Source: Bacillota bacterium (GTDB lineage Bacteria > Bacillota > Bacilli > Paenibacillales > UBA4045). Taken from it: a stretch of 64,000 nucleotides of DNA. Location: the NCBI GenBank assembly GCA_023441055.1, contig JAEZQY010000029.1, forward strand, positions 1 through 64,000, written 5' to 3'. Positions 16,575 to 24,723 of the stretch are shown here, piece by piece. The number at the start of each line of letters is the position of its first letter. Positions within the stretch are counted from its first letter, which is position 1. Position numbers and translations under genes: made by a program. A model generated the notes under the pieces. That model worked only from the letters and a program-made list of their open reading frames with translations. It was not told the origin of the DNA and ran no database searches.

Positions 16575-17105
16575 CTAAACCGGAACATAGGTCAACCTGA
16601 TCACATGCTCGCCAATTCGATCACTTGCCACGAGACGCAACGGGGGTCGCGGACCGGCGAAGAATGGCTTGCCCTGACCCAGTACGACTGGATGGATATA
16701 GAGACGATACTCATCAATGAGACCGAGTTCTGTTAGACTATGCGCCAACTCTGGACCTGAAACTTCAATCTCCCCTTCATACTGAGCCTTCAGCTCACGT
16801 ATGGCAGTTGCTAAGTCTCCCTCGATTAGAGAGGCATTCGGACCTACGGACTCTAACGTCCTCGACACCACCCACTTCGGTTTACTTTGCCACGCCAATG
16901 CATATTCCCGCTCTGGCGTATCCCATTCAGTATAATCCTCGTCCCAATACCGCATAATCTCATACATACGGCGCCCGTACAGGCTACCCGCAATGTTGTG
17001 AACGTCGTCGATGAAATGACGGAATAGCACGGAATCTGGTTGAAATTTCAAGTGGTCAACATACCCATCTAGAGACTGGTTCAATGCGTATACGATCTTT
17101 GCCAT
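16575..17105 (-). CDS. RibD C-terminal/dihydrofolate reductase-like protein
   Basis: A 176-residue cytoplasmic protein of the RibD_C/DHFR-like family (YwjB/YyaP type). Recognisable are the N-terminal strand and loop KIVYALNQSLDGYVD, the GRRMYEIM segment, KWVVSRTL, the IEVSGPELAHSL nucleotide-binding stretch and the IHPVVLGQGKPFF motif near the end. Members are thought to be NADPH-dependent reductases, but substrates for this stand-alone type are mostly unknown. The start at 17105 is preferred because GGAGG lies 8-10 nt upstream; an in-frame GTG three codons earlier overlaps that site. No operon partner; the neighbours are unrelated. Confidence 0.85.
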   Translation of the reverse strand: MAKIVYALNQSLDGYVDHLKFQPDSVLFRHFIDDVHNIAGSLYGRRMYEIMRYWDEDYTEWDTPEREYALAWQSKPKWVVSRTLESVGPNASLIEGDLATAIRELKAQYEGEIEVSGPELAHSLTELGLIDEYRLYIHPVVLGQGKPFFAGPRPPLRLVASDRIGEHVIRLTYVPV

Positions 17106-17110
17106 GCGAC

Positions 17111-17158
17111 TCACTCCTCCTTGGCTTCCTCACTCAGTTCATAGTTGAAACTAGTCAT
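17111..17158 (-). CDS. Possible 15-codon leader ORF
   Basis: ATG at 17158 is preceded by GGAG at an 8-nt distance and encodes MTSFNYELSEEAKEE before a TGA that ends 5 nt upstream of the reductase ATG. The stop region contains the ribosome binding site of the next gene, so translation of this short frame could couple to it. It may equally be chance or the remnant of a longer gene. Confidence 0.22.
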   Translation of the reverse strand: MTSFNYELSEEAKEE

Positions 17159-17288
17159 CAACGCTTCTCCATCCTTCAATTCATATCGAGTTCACTAGTA
17201 AGTGTTTAGAATGTCGGGTCCTTATATTATTAATTCCTTGATAAATAGGCAATTCCTTTTTTTGCCCCCCAACTAGCTCCTATAAACT

Positions 17289-18158
17289 CTATAAAACATT
17301 TATGTTCTTCCCCGTCGCCACCGGATTCTCCTCATAGCTAATCCAATCGCTCCAGCTGCCCAGATACAGCCTCACCTTCTCGAAGCCCGCTTCCTCGAGC
17401 GCCAGCACATTCGGACAAGCCGTTACGCCAGAGCCGCAATAGACCACGAGCTCGGCATCGCGATCGATCTCGCTAAACCGCTGCGTCTGCTGCTCTGCAG
17501 ACTTCCATGCGCCCGAATCATCCAAGCTGCCCTTCCAGAAGTGGTTCACCGCTCCGGGGATGTGCCCCGCCTTCCGATCAATCGGCTCTTGCTCACCCAG
17601 ATAACGCGCTTCTTCTCTGGAATCGACGAGAACGAGCCCCTCCTGACCAAGCCGCTGCTGCAGCTCATGCACGGAGATCATTCTAGCCGTATTCACTCTT
17701 GGGGAGAAGTGCCGGGCCTCCTTCACAACAGCCTCCGCATCGACTGGATATCCGTTCGCCTTCCACGCTGAGAAGCCCGACTCCAGCACATACACCCGCT
17801 GATGTCCAATAAAGCTCAGCATCCACCATAGACGCGAAGCCATAGCGCCGCCCTGATCATCATAAGCGACAACGGTTGTCTGATTGCTGATCCCTATTTG
17901 GCCAATGTATAAAGCGAATACCCCGAGATCCGGCAGCGGATGTCTCCCGCCATGTTCTCGCACTTCCCCAGACATATCCTGTTCCAAATCCATATAGATC
18001 GCACCAGGGATGTGCGACTCCTCGTAGGCGCTGCGCCCAGCATCAGGCTGACCCATGATGAACCTGCAATCCACCACTGTCAGATCGCTGTCATTCAGAT
18101 GCTCCGCTAGCCAACCCATCGTTCTAATATGCTTCAATCCGCCCACGTCCTTTGCCAT
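17289..18158 (-). CDS. Sulfurtransferase with two rhodanese domains (mercaptopyruvate type)
   Basis: A 289-residue cytoplasmic enzyme. The N-terminal rhodanese domain (about 12-140) is the non-catalytic copy: it has VVAYDDQGG where a cysteine loop would be. The C-terminal domain (about 160-280) carries the catalytic Cys241 in YCGSGVTAC. A CGSGVT loop is typical of 3-mercaptopyruvate sulfurtransferases, while thiosulfate sulfurtransferases usually have CRKGVT. The enzyme would move sulfane sulfur from mercaptopyruvate or thiosulfate to thiol acceptors. AGGG precedes the ATG. It appears monocistronic. Substrate preference is inferred from the loop only. Confidence 0.9.
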   Translation of the reverse strand: MAKDVGGLKHIRTMGWLAEHLNDSDLTVVDCRFIMGQPDAGRSAYEESHIPGAIYMDLEQDMSGEVREHGGRHPLPDLGVFALYIGQIGISNQTTVVAYDDQGGAMASRLWWMLSFIGHQRVYVLESGFSAWKANGYPVDAEAVVKEARHFSPRVNTARMISVHELQQRLGQEGLVLVDSREEARYLGEQEPIDRKAGHIPGAVNHFWKGSLDDSGAWKSAEQQTQRFSEIDRDAELVVYCGSGVTACPNVLALEEAGFEKVRLYLGSWSDWISYEENPVATGKNINVL

Positions 18159-18292
18159 TTTCCCTCATTGTACCATGAATTTTTGCAAGCTCAGAGCGAG
18201 TTTGCGAGCTTTACCATAATTTCGTCAGTGCAATTGCTTGTCACCATTGTTTACTATGGAAGTATCACATCATAGGAGGGAATTCAATCATC

Positions 18293-18994
18293 ATGAAGAA
18301 AATTATAGCTGCAGTGCTGGCGCTCTTGCTGGCTCTCCCTGCCGCCATACCACTGTCCGCGCAAGCGATTAACTATGAAACCACAGTCGAGCGAGGCGTG
18401 AACTTCCGCGCACAGCCATCGACCAGCGCATATGTGTTCCGTATGATTCCACGAGGCGAGAAGATCCATGTGGTAGAGAAGATGAATAACTATTGGCTGA
18501 AGATTATCGTCCAGGATGGAACATTGGGGTACATATCGGCACAGTCGAAATACACAAATTACAAGGGTCGCACCACATCATCATCAGGAAATTCTTCCAG
18601 CTCTAACTCGAGCTCAAGCAAGGCCGACAGCATCATCTCGCTAGCGAAGAGCTTATCCGGCAAGGTTACATATGATTACGGCACTCGGAATCCTTCAAGG
18701 TACATATTCGACTGCTCTTCCTTCGTAGAGTACGTGTTCGAGAAGAATGGCGTATCGCTGCCGTGGGGGACCAAGACACTGAAGAATAAGGGTAAAGCCG
18801 TTAGTAAGAGCAATCTGAAGAAAGGCGATCTCGTCTTCTTCTCCACAAGCGGCTCCAGTATCGACCATGTCGGCATCTACATAGGCGGTGGGCAATTCAT
18901 ACATAATACGCCGTCCAAGAATGGCCTGTCGATCAACAGCTTGAATACGGGCTATTGGAGTAAGGAATACGAAAGCGCCAGAAGAGTTCTGTAA
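18293..18994 (+). CDS. Secreted SH3b-NlpC/P60 cell-wall endopeptidase
   Basis: A 233-residue secreted protein with an AGGAGG site and ATG at 18293. Signal peptide about 1-25 (MKKIIAAVLALLLALP... SAQA); a bacterial SH3 domain about 28-90 (VNFRAQPSTSAYVFRMIPRG); a Ser/Asn-rich linker about 95-109; the NlpC/P60 catalytic domain about 112-233. Catalytic Cys141 is in FDCSSFVEYVF, the His in SIDHVGIYIG, and the third position in QFIHN. This family cleaves D-gamma-glutamyl-diaminopimelate bonds in peptidoglycan stem peptides, acting in wall turnover. Single gene, followed by a strong terminator. Confidence 0.93.
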   Translation: MKKIIAAVLALLLALPAAIPLSAQAINYETTVERGVNFRAQPSTSAYVFRMIPRGEKIHVVEKMNNYWLKIIVQDGTLGYISAQSKYTNYKGRTTSSSGNSSSSNSSSSKADSIISLAKSLSGKVTYDYGTRNPSRYIFDCSSFVEYVFEKNGVSLPWGTKTLKNKGKAVSKSNLKKGDLVFFSTSGSSIDHVGIYIGGGQFIHNTPSKNGLSINSLNTGYWSKEYESARRVL

Positions 18995-19018
18995 TAACGG
19001 CACCGTCCAAAATAAATC

Positions 19019-19057
19019 GAAGACAGCGTGTACGGCCCTCGGCCGCGCGCTGTCTTC
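19019..19057. terminator. Bidirectional terminator
   Basis: GAAGACAGCG pairs with CGCTGTCTTC around a GC-rich inner hairpin (CGGCC/GGCCG), followed by TTCTCTTCC on plus and GATTTATTTT on minus. It separates the convergent NlpC/P60 gene and DapA-like gene. Confidence 0.8.
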
Positions 19058-19090
19058 TTCTCTTCCACGGCTTGAATCAGGCCGTCGCTT

Positions 19091-20011
19091 CTAGCTGTAC
19101 ACCTGCTTACTGAAGTGTTGAACCGCCTGATAGAGCTGCTCAACCTCCAGTCTCTGATGAGGGAGGAAATTGTCCGCGCTCTTCACGCGCGTATGCAGCC
19201 CAACCGGCAGTCCCGCCAGCTGCATGCTGTACTTAGCATTAATCGGGTAGTATTGCAGCTCGATAAGCGCGCCCAGCGTAGCAATCCATTGTGTGCGTGT
19301 TGCTTGGTCAGGCGAGGTGCGCCAATTGCTGGTCAACCAGACATACAACTCCGGGTGGAAGTTGGCCATTACTCCGCTAAATCCAGCAGCGCCCAGCTTA
19401 AGCGATTCCAGCAGGGTTGCAGAATTCGCGTTGAACACCTTCAGCGAGCTGTCACGCACCGCCTCAATCTTATCGCGCAGTTGCTCTAGATTGCAGCAGG
19501 TGTCCTTAAGGAATAAGAACCGGCCTGTATCTGCGCACCACTTCAATAGCTCAGGCGATAACAGCCGCTTATAAGGATATGGGCACTCATAGATACCGAA
19601 TGGAATAGCAGGCACTCGTTCTAGAATTTCCGATGTGCGCTGCTTCCAGATTTCATCGTCTTCCTCCTGCGCTGCCAGCCGATTGCTCACCAGCACGAAG
19701 GCATCGATGCCTGTTTCCGAGATTCTCGTAATCTCTTCGATCTGATCCTCCAGCGAATCAGAGACATGTCCGGATGCAATCACAGGGACTCTCCCAGCAC
19801 TCTTCTCTACTACGAATCGCGCTAGGCTTACACGCTCCTCTAACGATAGATAGAACATCTCACTGGATTGACATACTGCGAATAAACCGTTAACACCGCT
19901 TGCAATATACCAATCGATCACTTGCTCTAACGCCTTGTAATCAATCTCATTGTCCTCGGTAAACGGGGTGATCATTGTCGGCCATACACCATCTGGAATC
20001 TTGTTGTCCAT
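19091..20011 (-). CDS. DapA-like class I aldolase (DHDPS/NAL superfamily), probably catabolic
   Basis: A 306-residue TIM-barrel protein of the dihydrodipicolinate synthase/N-acetylneuraminate lyase superfamily. The Schiff-base lysine K169 lies in FLFLKDTCC and the catalytic Tyr141 in FGIYECPYP. The carboxylate-binding motif, normally GTTGE, reads CQSSE (47-51), so the substrate probably differs from pyruvate plus aspartate semialdehyde; it should not be called dapA. It is directly downstream of an IclR regulator on the same strand, with its own promoter and palindromic operator (20042-20097), as is typical for catabolic aldolases acting on sugar acids or similar 2-oxo acids. AGAGGAG precedes the ATG. 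No partner catabolic genes are nearby, so the pathway is open. Confidence 0.88.
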   Translation of the reverse strand: MDNKIPDGVWPTMITPFTEDNEIDYKALEQVIDWYIASGVNGLFAVCQSSEMFYLSLEERVSLARFVVEKSAGRVPVIASGHVSDSLEDQIEEITRISETGIDAFVLVSNRLAAQEEDDEIWKQRTSEILERVPAIPFGIYECPYPYKRLLSPELLKWCADTGRFLFLKDTCCNLEQLRDKIEAVRDSSLKVFNANSATLLESLKLGAAGFSGVMANFHPELYVWLTSNWRTSPDQATRTQWIATLGALIELQYYPINAKYSMQLAGLPVGLHTRVKSADNFLPHQRLEVEQLYQAVQHFSKQVYS

Positions 20012-20041
20012 GTTGTCGTCTCCTCTAATCGTTCTCCATTG

Positions 20042-20097
20042 TAGAACAGTGTTCTAATATTTGATTAAAGTATACCCGTAGACGAAGCATTTGTAAA
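20042..20097 (-). promoter_or_regulatory. Promoter and probable IclR operator of the DapA-like gene
   Basis: Minus strand: -35 TTTACA (20097-20092), 17-bp spacer, -10 TATACT (20074-20069), then the perfect 15-bp palindrome TAGAACAGTGTTCTA (20056-20042), which would begin about 6 nt after the start of transcription. That position suits repression by the IclR protein encoded just upstream. Promoter match is strong; the identity of the binding protein is inferred. Confidence 0.65.
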
Positions 20098-20114
20098 TAA
20101 GCCGCTTGACGTGA

Positions 20115-20975
20115 CTATATACGTCCCTTCAATTGATCAACCACATCTAATAATTGATTGGCCAAAGTCGGAATCGTCTGATCATCAAAGCGCAAAGATG
20201 GGCCGGATATGCTGACGCCTGCGATCACTTCGCCCCGTCGGTTCATAATCGGCATGCCAATGCACTTAATCCCGAATTCATGCTCCATCCGATCAATGGC
20301 ATACCCTCTGCTGCGTATCTGCTTAAGATCCTGCAGCAGCTCCTCACGCTCTACTAGCGTCTGATCTGTGAATTTCGTGCGTTCACCTGCAAGCACTGCA
20401 TGCAGGGTTTGCTCCGGCAGGTAGGCAAGCATGGCCTTCCCAATTCCTGTGCAATACATCGGAGCCTTAATCCCTTGCATTCTGCGGGTCGTCTGCTTGT
20501 TCTTGGGGCTGAACGCGTCCAAGTACATGACCTCCGTGTCACTCGGCACAGCTAAGTAAATGACTTCATTGGTCTTCTCAGCCAGCTCCTGCATATAGGG
20601 CGTAACAATCGTTGCAAAGCTCATCCGGCTCGTTACAATCTGGCCCAGCTCTAATATCTTATAGGCTAGCCGGTACTTCTCGTTCTCAGGATTCTGCTCC
20701 AGATAGCCCGCCTTCACGAAGGTATCAACTAGATTATGAACGTTACTCTTGTATAAGCCGAGCCTCTTGCTTATCTCTGATATGCCAAGCTCAGGCTCCT
20801 CTGTCGTAAAGCAATCCAGGATGGATAAGGCTTTATACAGCGACTTGACCTTCACTTCCTGCTTGATCTCCACAGCGCCATTCAACCCCAATCTCGGTGC
20901 TTCTAATATCAATAGTGTATCACGAGTATAGTCGTTAGAAAACTGCATAGAAGCATGGCCGGATTGTAAGATCAT
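20115..20975 (-). CDS. IclR-family transcriptional regulator
   Basis: Up to 286 residues. A winged helix-turn-helix about 50-110 (LYKALSILDCF, GISEISKRLGLYKSNVHNLVDTF) is followed by the IclR effector-binding domain about 125-285 (PMYCTGIGKAMLAYLPEQ, GYAIDRMEHEFGIKCIGMPI, GVSISGPSLRF). The family averages about 250 residues, so the first 35 or so residues may not be translated: an in-frame GTG at 20870 begins VEIKQEVKVKSLYKAL. No site clearly decides the start; the longest ATG start is given. It lies upstream of the DapA-like gene on the same strand, 103 bp away, and probably represses that gene in the absence of its substrate or product. Confidence 0.88.
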   Translation of the reverse strand: MILQSGHASMQFSNDYTRDTLLILEAPRLGLNGAVEIKQEVKVKSLYKALSILDCFTTEEPELGISEISKRLGLYKSNVHNLVDTFVKAGYLEQNPENEKYRLAYKILELGQIVTSRMSFATIVTPYMQELAEKTNEVIYLAVPSDTEVMYLDAFSPKNKQTTRRMQGIKAPMYCTGIGKAMLAYLPEQTLHAVLAGERTKFTDQTLVEREELLQDLKQIRSRGYAIDRMEHEFGIKCIGMPIMNRRGEVIAGVSISGPSLRFDDQTIPTLANQLLDVVDQLKGRI

Positions 20976-21015
20976 ACGCCCCGCTACGATTCCAATTATG
21001 TCTCATAACGAAGCA

Positions 21016-21050
21016 ATGACAGCATTCCACTGGGAGTAGAATGCTGTCAT
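21016..21050 (-). terminator. Terminator of the PepSY/two-component operon
   Basis: A 12-bp perfect stem ATGACAGCATTC/GAATGCTGTCAT lies 10 nt after the stop of the last PepSY gene on the minus strand. The downstream tail (TGCTTCG) is poor in T, so termination efficiency is uncertain. Confidence 0.6.
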
Positions 21051-21060
21051 CTTCTATCGA

Positions 21061-21660
21061 TTAATCATCAAGATCATCGTCATCGTCATCGTCGTCATAA
21101 TCGATTTTTAATACTTTGCCGCTGATGGCATCAATGTCGAGTTCAACCTCGCCTCTACTCGTTCTGAGCTCGACCTCATAGATCAGAATACCATCGTCAC
21201 GGTCTCTCTCGATTTCTACAACCTTACCGCCAACTGTGTCTACAGCAATTTGACGCGCTTGCTCCTTGGTGATAACTGCAGGCTTCGTATCCGTTGCTTT
21301 CTGGGTTTGCGCAACTGTATCCGCAACCGATTGAGGGGCTGCTGGCTGAATAGCCTTCTTCGTGCTAGGCGTCCGATCATCATCCGTTTCAACCGCAAGC
21401 ACTTGACCCGTAGCCGCGTCAATCTTCACTTCCACATCGTCATCATCGCGATTGCTCTGCTCAATTTCAACCTCATAAACCAACTTTCCTTGCTTCCGCT
21501 CCAGATCGATGTCATCCACAGTTCCTTGAGCTTGTTGCAAGGCAATTTCTCTTGCTTTCTGCTTGCCAATTAGCGTATCCGATGTCTGGGCAGATACGAC
21601 CCCGGCTGCTCCAAGTATCATCATAACTGCAAGTACAGCGATCCAAGTCTTCCTCTTCAT
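21061..21660 (-). CDS. Secreted protein with two PepSY domains and a poly-Asp tail
   Basis: A 199-residue protein counted from the ATG at 21660, which has GGAGG 9 nt upstream (two upstream in-frame ATGs overlap that site). Signal peptide about 1-24 (MKRKTWIAVLAVMMILGAAG...SAQ), PepSY domain one about 32-95 (KAREIALQQAQGTVDDIDLE... YEVEIEQ ... DAATGQVLAVE), a Thr/Ala/Gln linker, PepSY domain two about 133-190, and an acidic tail DYDDDDDDDDLDD. PepSY domains are thought to inhibit or modulate peptidases outside the membrane. The Asp runs suggest divalent-cation binding (inference). It is the last gene of a kinase operon and resembles its upstream neighbour. Confidence 0.88.
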   Translation of the reverse strand: MKRKTWIAVLAVMMILGAAGVVSAQTSDTLIGKQKAREIALQQAQGTVDDIDLERKQGKLVYEVEIEQSNRDDDDVEVKIDAATGQVLAVETDDDRTPSTKKAIQPAAPQSVADTVAQTQKATDTKPAVITKEQARQIAVDTVGGKVVEIERDRDDGILIYEVELRTSRGEVELDIDAISGKVLKIDYDDDDDDDDLDD

Positions 21661-21777
21661 CCTTGTCATCCTCCTCATGTAAGTGATCCAACACCCTTAA
21701 CATTACAGGGGGAAGATGAGAAGACCATTACAGCAACATTAGAATATGATGAGAGCGCGGGCTCACTTACGTCTACT

Positions 21778-22431
21778 TTAATCATCTTGATCATCATCGT
21801 CGTCCCAAGCAATTGACATGATGGTGCCCGACGCTGCATTAATCTGAACCATCGCTTCTCGATCATCATCCGTATCTACTTCCACTAGATAGTAACGAAC
21901 ACCGTCTGATTCACGCAGCTCAATCTCATCTACCTCGCCGTTAATCTTATCCAAGGCAATCGAGATCGCAGTCTCACGCTTAATGAGTACGTCCTTCGCA
22001 TCGGTTTTACCGCTGGGACTTGCTGGACGCGATGGACGCTCCCCAGGAGCAACGCCAGATTGCCCTTCTGTTTGAACATCCTCCGGCATAGCAGGATCAA
22101 CAGCAGGCTCTACCGATCCATCATCAACCCCGGCCGGTTGCTCGTAGGCTTCCACTTGCTGAATATCTGCGATTCCGCCGCTAGCCGAATGGACCGTAAT
22201 CGCATACAGACCGACCGTTGTCTTCAGCTTCACCCGGTAGTCGTCCCCATCCTGGCTCACACTCACAATTTCACCTTCATAGTGCTTCCTCACCTCATCA
22301 ATGGCGCCATCAATGGTCAGGCGCGGCCCCGCGTTCACCCGATCCATCACGACAACTCCCGCGATCAGGATCAGCATAACTGCCACGACAGCAGTGATTA
22401 GGCCATATTTGGACAGCCAGTATCGCTTCAC
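21778..22431 (-). CDS. Membrane-anchored PepSY protein
   Basis: About 217 residues. The GTG at 22431 has GGGGTG 6 nt upstream and is preferred to the GTG three codons earlier. One N-terminal transmembrane helix about 9-28 (YGLITAVVAVMLILIAGVVV) anchors an outward-facing part with a PepSY domain about 40-100 and a second about 145-217 (KRETAISIALDKINGEVDEIELRE ... YYLVEVDTDDD ... INAASGTIMSI), ending WDDDDDQDD. Between them lies a Pro/Gly/Ser-rich linker. It lies 52 bp after the histidine kinase gene and before a second PepSY gene, so it may act as a periplasm-side modulator of the kinase or as one of its targets. Confidence 0.85.
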   Translation of the reverse strand: MKRYWLSKYGLITAVVAVMLILIAGVVVMDRVNAGPRLTIDGAIDEVRKHYEGEIVSVSQDGDDYRVKLKTTVGLYAITVHSASGGIADIQQVEAYEQPAGVDDGSVEPAVDPAMPEDVQTEGQSGVAPGERPSRPASPSGKTDAKDVLIKRETAISIALDKINGEVDEIELRESDGVRYYLVEVDTDDDREAMVQINAASGTIMSIAWDDDDDQDD

Positions 22432-22483
22432 CCGCTTCACCCCAATTCTAAGTACACTTATTCTACCTTAGTAAGATTAAAAT

Positions 22484-23869
22484 TTAATGAGAACCCGCCG
22501 CCGATGTCTTCGGCAGAAGAATCGTAGCTGTGGTGCCAATTCCTTCAACACTATCCAACGCAATGCGAGCGCCGATCGCGCTGACAATTTCTTGAGCAAG
22601 TGATAAGCCCAAGCCTACTCCTCCGATCGGGTCGTGCTGGTCACGACTTCTCGCTTGGTCTACACGATAGAATCGTACGAAGATGTGCTGAAGCTCGGAC
22701 TTCGGTATCCCGATTCCACGATCCTTCACGCTCACATACACTTGTTCCTCACGTATACCCGCTTCCACCATGATCGCTTCCTCACTATACTTCCGCGCGT
22801 TATCGAGCAGAATAATGAGCAACTGCTTCATCATCGCTTCATCCGTATGGGCAATTAATGCATCCTCCGTATCCAGCCGAATGTTAATCTCTCGTTCATA
22901 GGCCTTGCTGAACGGCTCTACAGCGTCTTGCACTAATTTCGTTATATCGACATTCATCATGTTCAGCTGCCACTGGCGATTCGGCTTAGCTAGCAATAAT
23001 AGCTGCTCGGTCATGACCTTCATGCGTATGGCCTCTGAATGAATGGCGTCTACGGACTCCATCAAGAGCTCTGGCCGCTCCTGCCCACGCCGTTTCAGTA
23101 GACTGGCATAGCTCTCAATAACCGTTAGCGGTGTCTTCAGCTCATGAGAGGCATTCGAGACAAATTGCTCCTGCTTGGCATAATTACTCTCGAGCAGACT
23201 GATCATGTCATTGAAGGTGTCGCCCATCGCAGACAGCTCGTCCCGTGATTGCCGCCCCTGCTCAAGTCTGACGAATCGACCGCTCCTGGCGATCTCCTGC
23301 ATCGTGCTGGTCATCGTCTGGATGGGACGCATGATGACACGACCGAGCACTCCACTGGATATCAGGACCGGCACCATAGCCGCGATCGTCACCACGATCA
23401 GCACTAGCCGTAGAATACGGAGCAGCTCCATCACCTGCTCCATGTTGACCATCGTCTGGACATTCTCGACCTGACCATCTGACCCAATATAGGGAATCGT
23501 GGCAAACCCATAGTAACGTCCCTCAACGGAGACAAACTCGGTGCTCTGTCTTGAGGAATAGACTAAGGGCATTCTGCTGAGTTGTGACTCGGACGAGGAG
23601 GTCACAATCAGCGGCGTTCGATCATCCTGATGGACGAGCGCAATCATCCCCTCAAGTGGCCTATACGCACGCAAGAGTTCTTGGGCAATCGAGGGATCCT
23701 GCACCTGACGAATCGCGCTCGCAGCCTGCGCGGTCTCGGCTGCAATCTGCTCCAGCTCACGCTGAATGGACATGCGGCTGAATGCCCAATAGATCGTTAT
23801 ATTAGCTGCTACTAGCAGAATGGCGAATAAAACAGAGGAATAAAGGTGTATCCGGCTCTTCAGCTTCAT
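22484..23869 (-). CDS. OmpR-type sensor histidine kinase
   Basis: A 461-residue membrane kinase. Two transmembrane segments (about 10-30 and 158-180) flank an extracytoplasmic sensor domain of about 125 residues; a HAMP linker follows (RVIMRPIQTMTSTMQEIA), then HisKA with the phospho-accepting His in NASHELKTPLTVIESYASLL, and an HATPase with the N box QLLIILLDNARKYS, G1 DRGIGIPK and G2 GGVGLGLSLA. Its start overlaps the response regulator stop by 4 nt (ATGA). Two PepSY genes follow in the same operon. The layout resembles PepSY-linked two-component systems of other Firmicutes that respond to envelope conditions; the signal here is not known. Confidence 0.93.
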   Translation of the reverse strand: MKLKSRIHLYSSVLFAILLVAANITIYWAFSRMSIQRELEQIAAETAQAASAIRQVQDPSIAQELLRAYRPLEGMIALVHQDDRTPLIVTSSSESQLSRMPLVYSSRQSTEFVSVEGRYYGFATIPYIGSDGQVENVQTMVNMEQVMELLRILRLVLIVVTIAAMVPVLISSGVLGRVIMRPIQTMTSTMQEIARSGRFVRLEQGRQSRDELSAMGDTFNDMISLLESNYAKQEQFVSNASHELKTPLTVIESYASLLKRRGQERPELLMESVDAIHSEAIRMKVMTEQLLLLAKPNRQWQLNMMNVDITKLVQDAVEPFSKAYEREINIRLDTEDALIAHTDEAMMKQLLIILLDNARKYSEEAIMVEAGIREEQVYVSVKDRGIGIPKSELQHIFVRFYRVDQARSRDQHDPIGGVGLGLSLAQEIVSAIGARIALDSVEGIGTTATILLPKTSAAGSH

Positions 23870-24561
23870 GGCGTATCCTTCAGCACATAGCCAATTCCGC
23901 GCACCGTATGTATTAACGCATTGGGAAAGCCCTCGTCGACCTTCTTGCGGACATATCGGATATAGACATCGACAACATTCGTATCACCTGCATAATCGTA
24001 GCCCCACACCTCTGTAACAATCTGCTCTCGATTGAGCACGATGCGTTGATTCCGTAACAGGTACTCGAGTAGATCGAATTCTCGCTGTGTTAACTGCAGC
24101 TCCTGATTGCCGCGCACAACCTCACGTGTAACCGGATTAACCTTAAGATCTGCTATCTGAAGCCAATCATCCGCTATACTATGCGCTCCCTTATGCTTAG
24201 TGAGTCGGAGCGATGTCCGAATACGCGCTAGCAGCTCTTCAATTTCAAATGGCTTTGTTATATAATCATTCGCGCCCAGATCCAGTCCTGATACCTTATC
24301 TTCAATGGAGTCCTTGGCAGTCAGCATAATTACGGGAGTATGGCTGTCATCTGAACGAATGCGCCTTAGCAGCTCAATACCGCTAATGCCAGGCAGCATG
24401 ATGTCCAATAGAATTAGATCATGACCACCCTGCTGATAAGCCATCCAACCGGCTGTCCCATCGAATGCGACATGAACCTCATACCCCTCACTTTCCAGCT
24501 CAATCTGCAGCAGTCTGGCGATCTTCCGTTCGTCCTCGACTACAAGTATCTTTCCGCTCAT
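23866..24561 (-). CDS. OmpR/PhoB-family response regulator
   Basis: About 231 residues, counted from the ATG at 24561 (GGAGGG 6 nt upstream; an ATG one codon earlier is an alternative, and the 11-codon upstream extension is unsupported). Receiver domain with E9-D10, phospho-acceptor D53 in LILLDIMLPG, the switch Thr in IMLTAKD and Lys in YITKPF; a winged helix C-terminal domain with LTQREFDLLEYLLRN and DVYIRYVRKKVD...RGIGYVLK. First gene of the four-gene operon with the kinase and two PepSY proteins, which it likely controls together with itself. Confidence 0.93.
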   Translation of the reverse strand: MSGKILVVEDERKIARLLQIELESEGYEVHVAFDGTAGWMAYQQGGHDLILLDIMLPGISGIELLRRIRSDDSHTPVIMLTAKDSIEDKVSGLDLGANDYITKPFEIEELLARIRTSLRLTKHKGAHSIADDWLQIADLKVNPVTREVVRGNQELQLTQREFDLLEYLLRNQRIVLNREQIVTEVWGYDYAGDTNVVDVYIRYVRKKVDEGFPNALIHTVRGIGYVLKDTP

Positions 24562-24670
24562 CATGGCCCTCCATTCATTGAACCTACACTTCACACTATA
24601 CCCCTTGCCTCTGTTCTAATGCAAAAAGGGGCAAGCTCGAATGGGCGATGACTATTGATCGTGTGAGCTG

Positions 24671-24715
24671 CCAATGAAGAAGGAGCACCGGTGATCGGTG
24701 CTCCTTCTTCATTGG
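24671..24715 (-). terminator. Terminator after the ABC binding-protein gene
   Basis: A perfect 20-bp inverted repeat with a 5-nt loop (arms 24671-24690 and 24696-24715, core GGAGCACCG/CGGTGCTCC) begins 9 nt after the stop of the binding-protein gene. No long T run follows, but the arm itself ends CTTCTTCATT. It may also stop read-through from the other side. Confidence 0.75.
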
Positions 24716-24723
24716 CATTGCAA

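Noticed and set aside
16347..16736. 129-codon plus-strand ORF
   Set aside because: Overlaps the SLH promoter module and the antisense of the RibD-like gene; composition not gene-like.
19091..20011. Calling the aldolase dapA
   Set aside because: The GTTGE motif is missing and the IclR context is catabolic.
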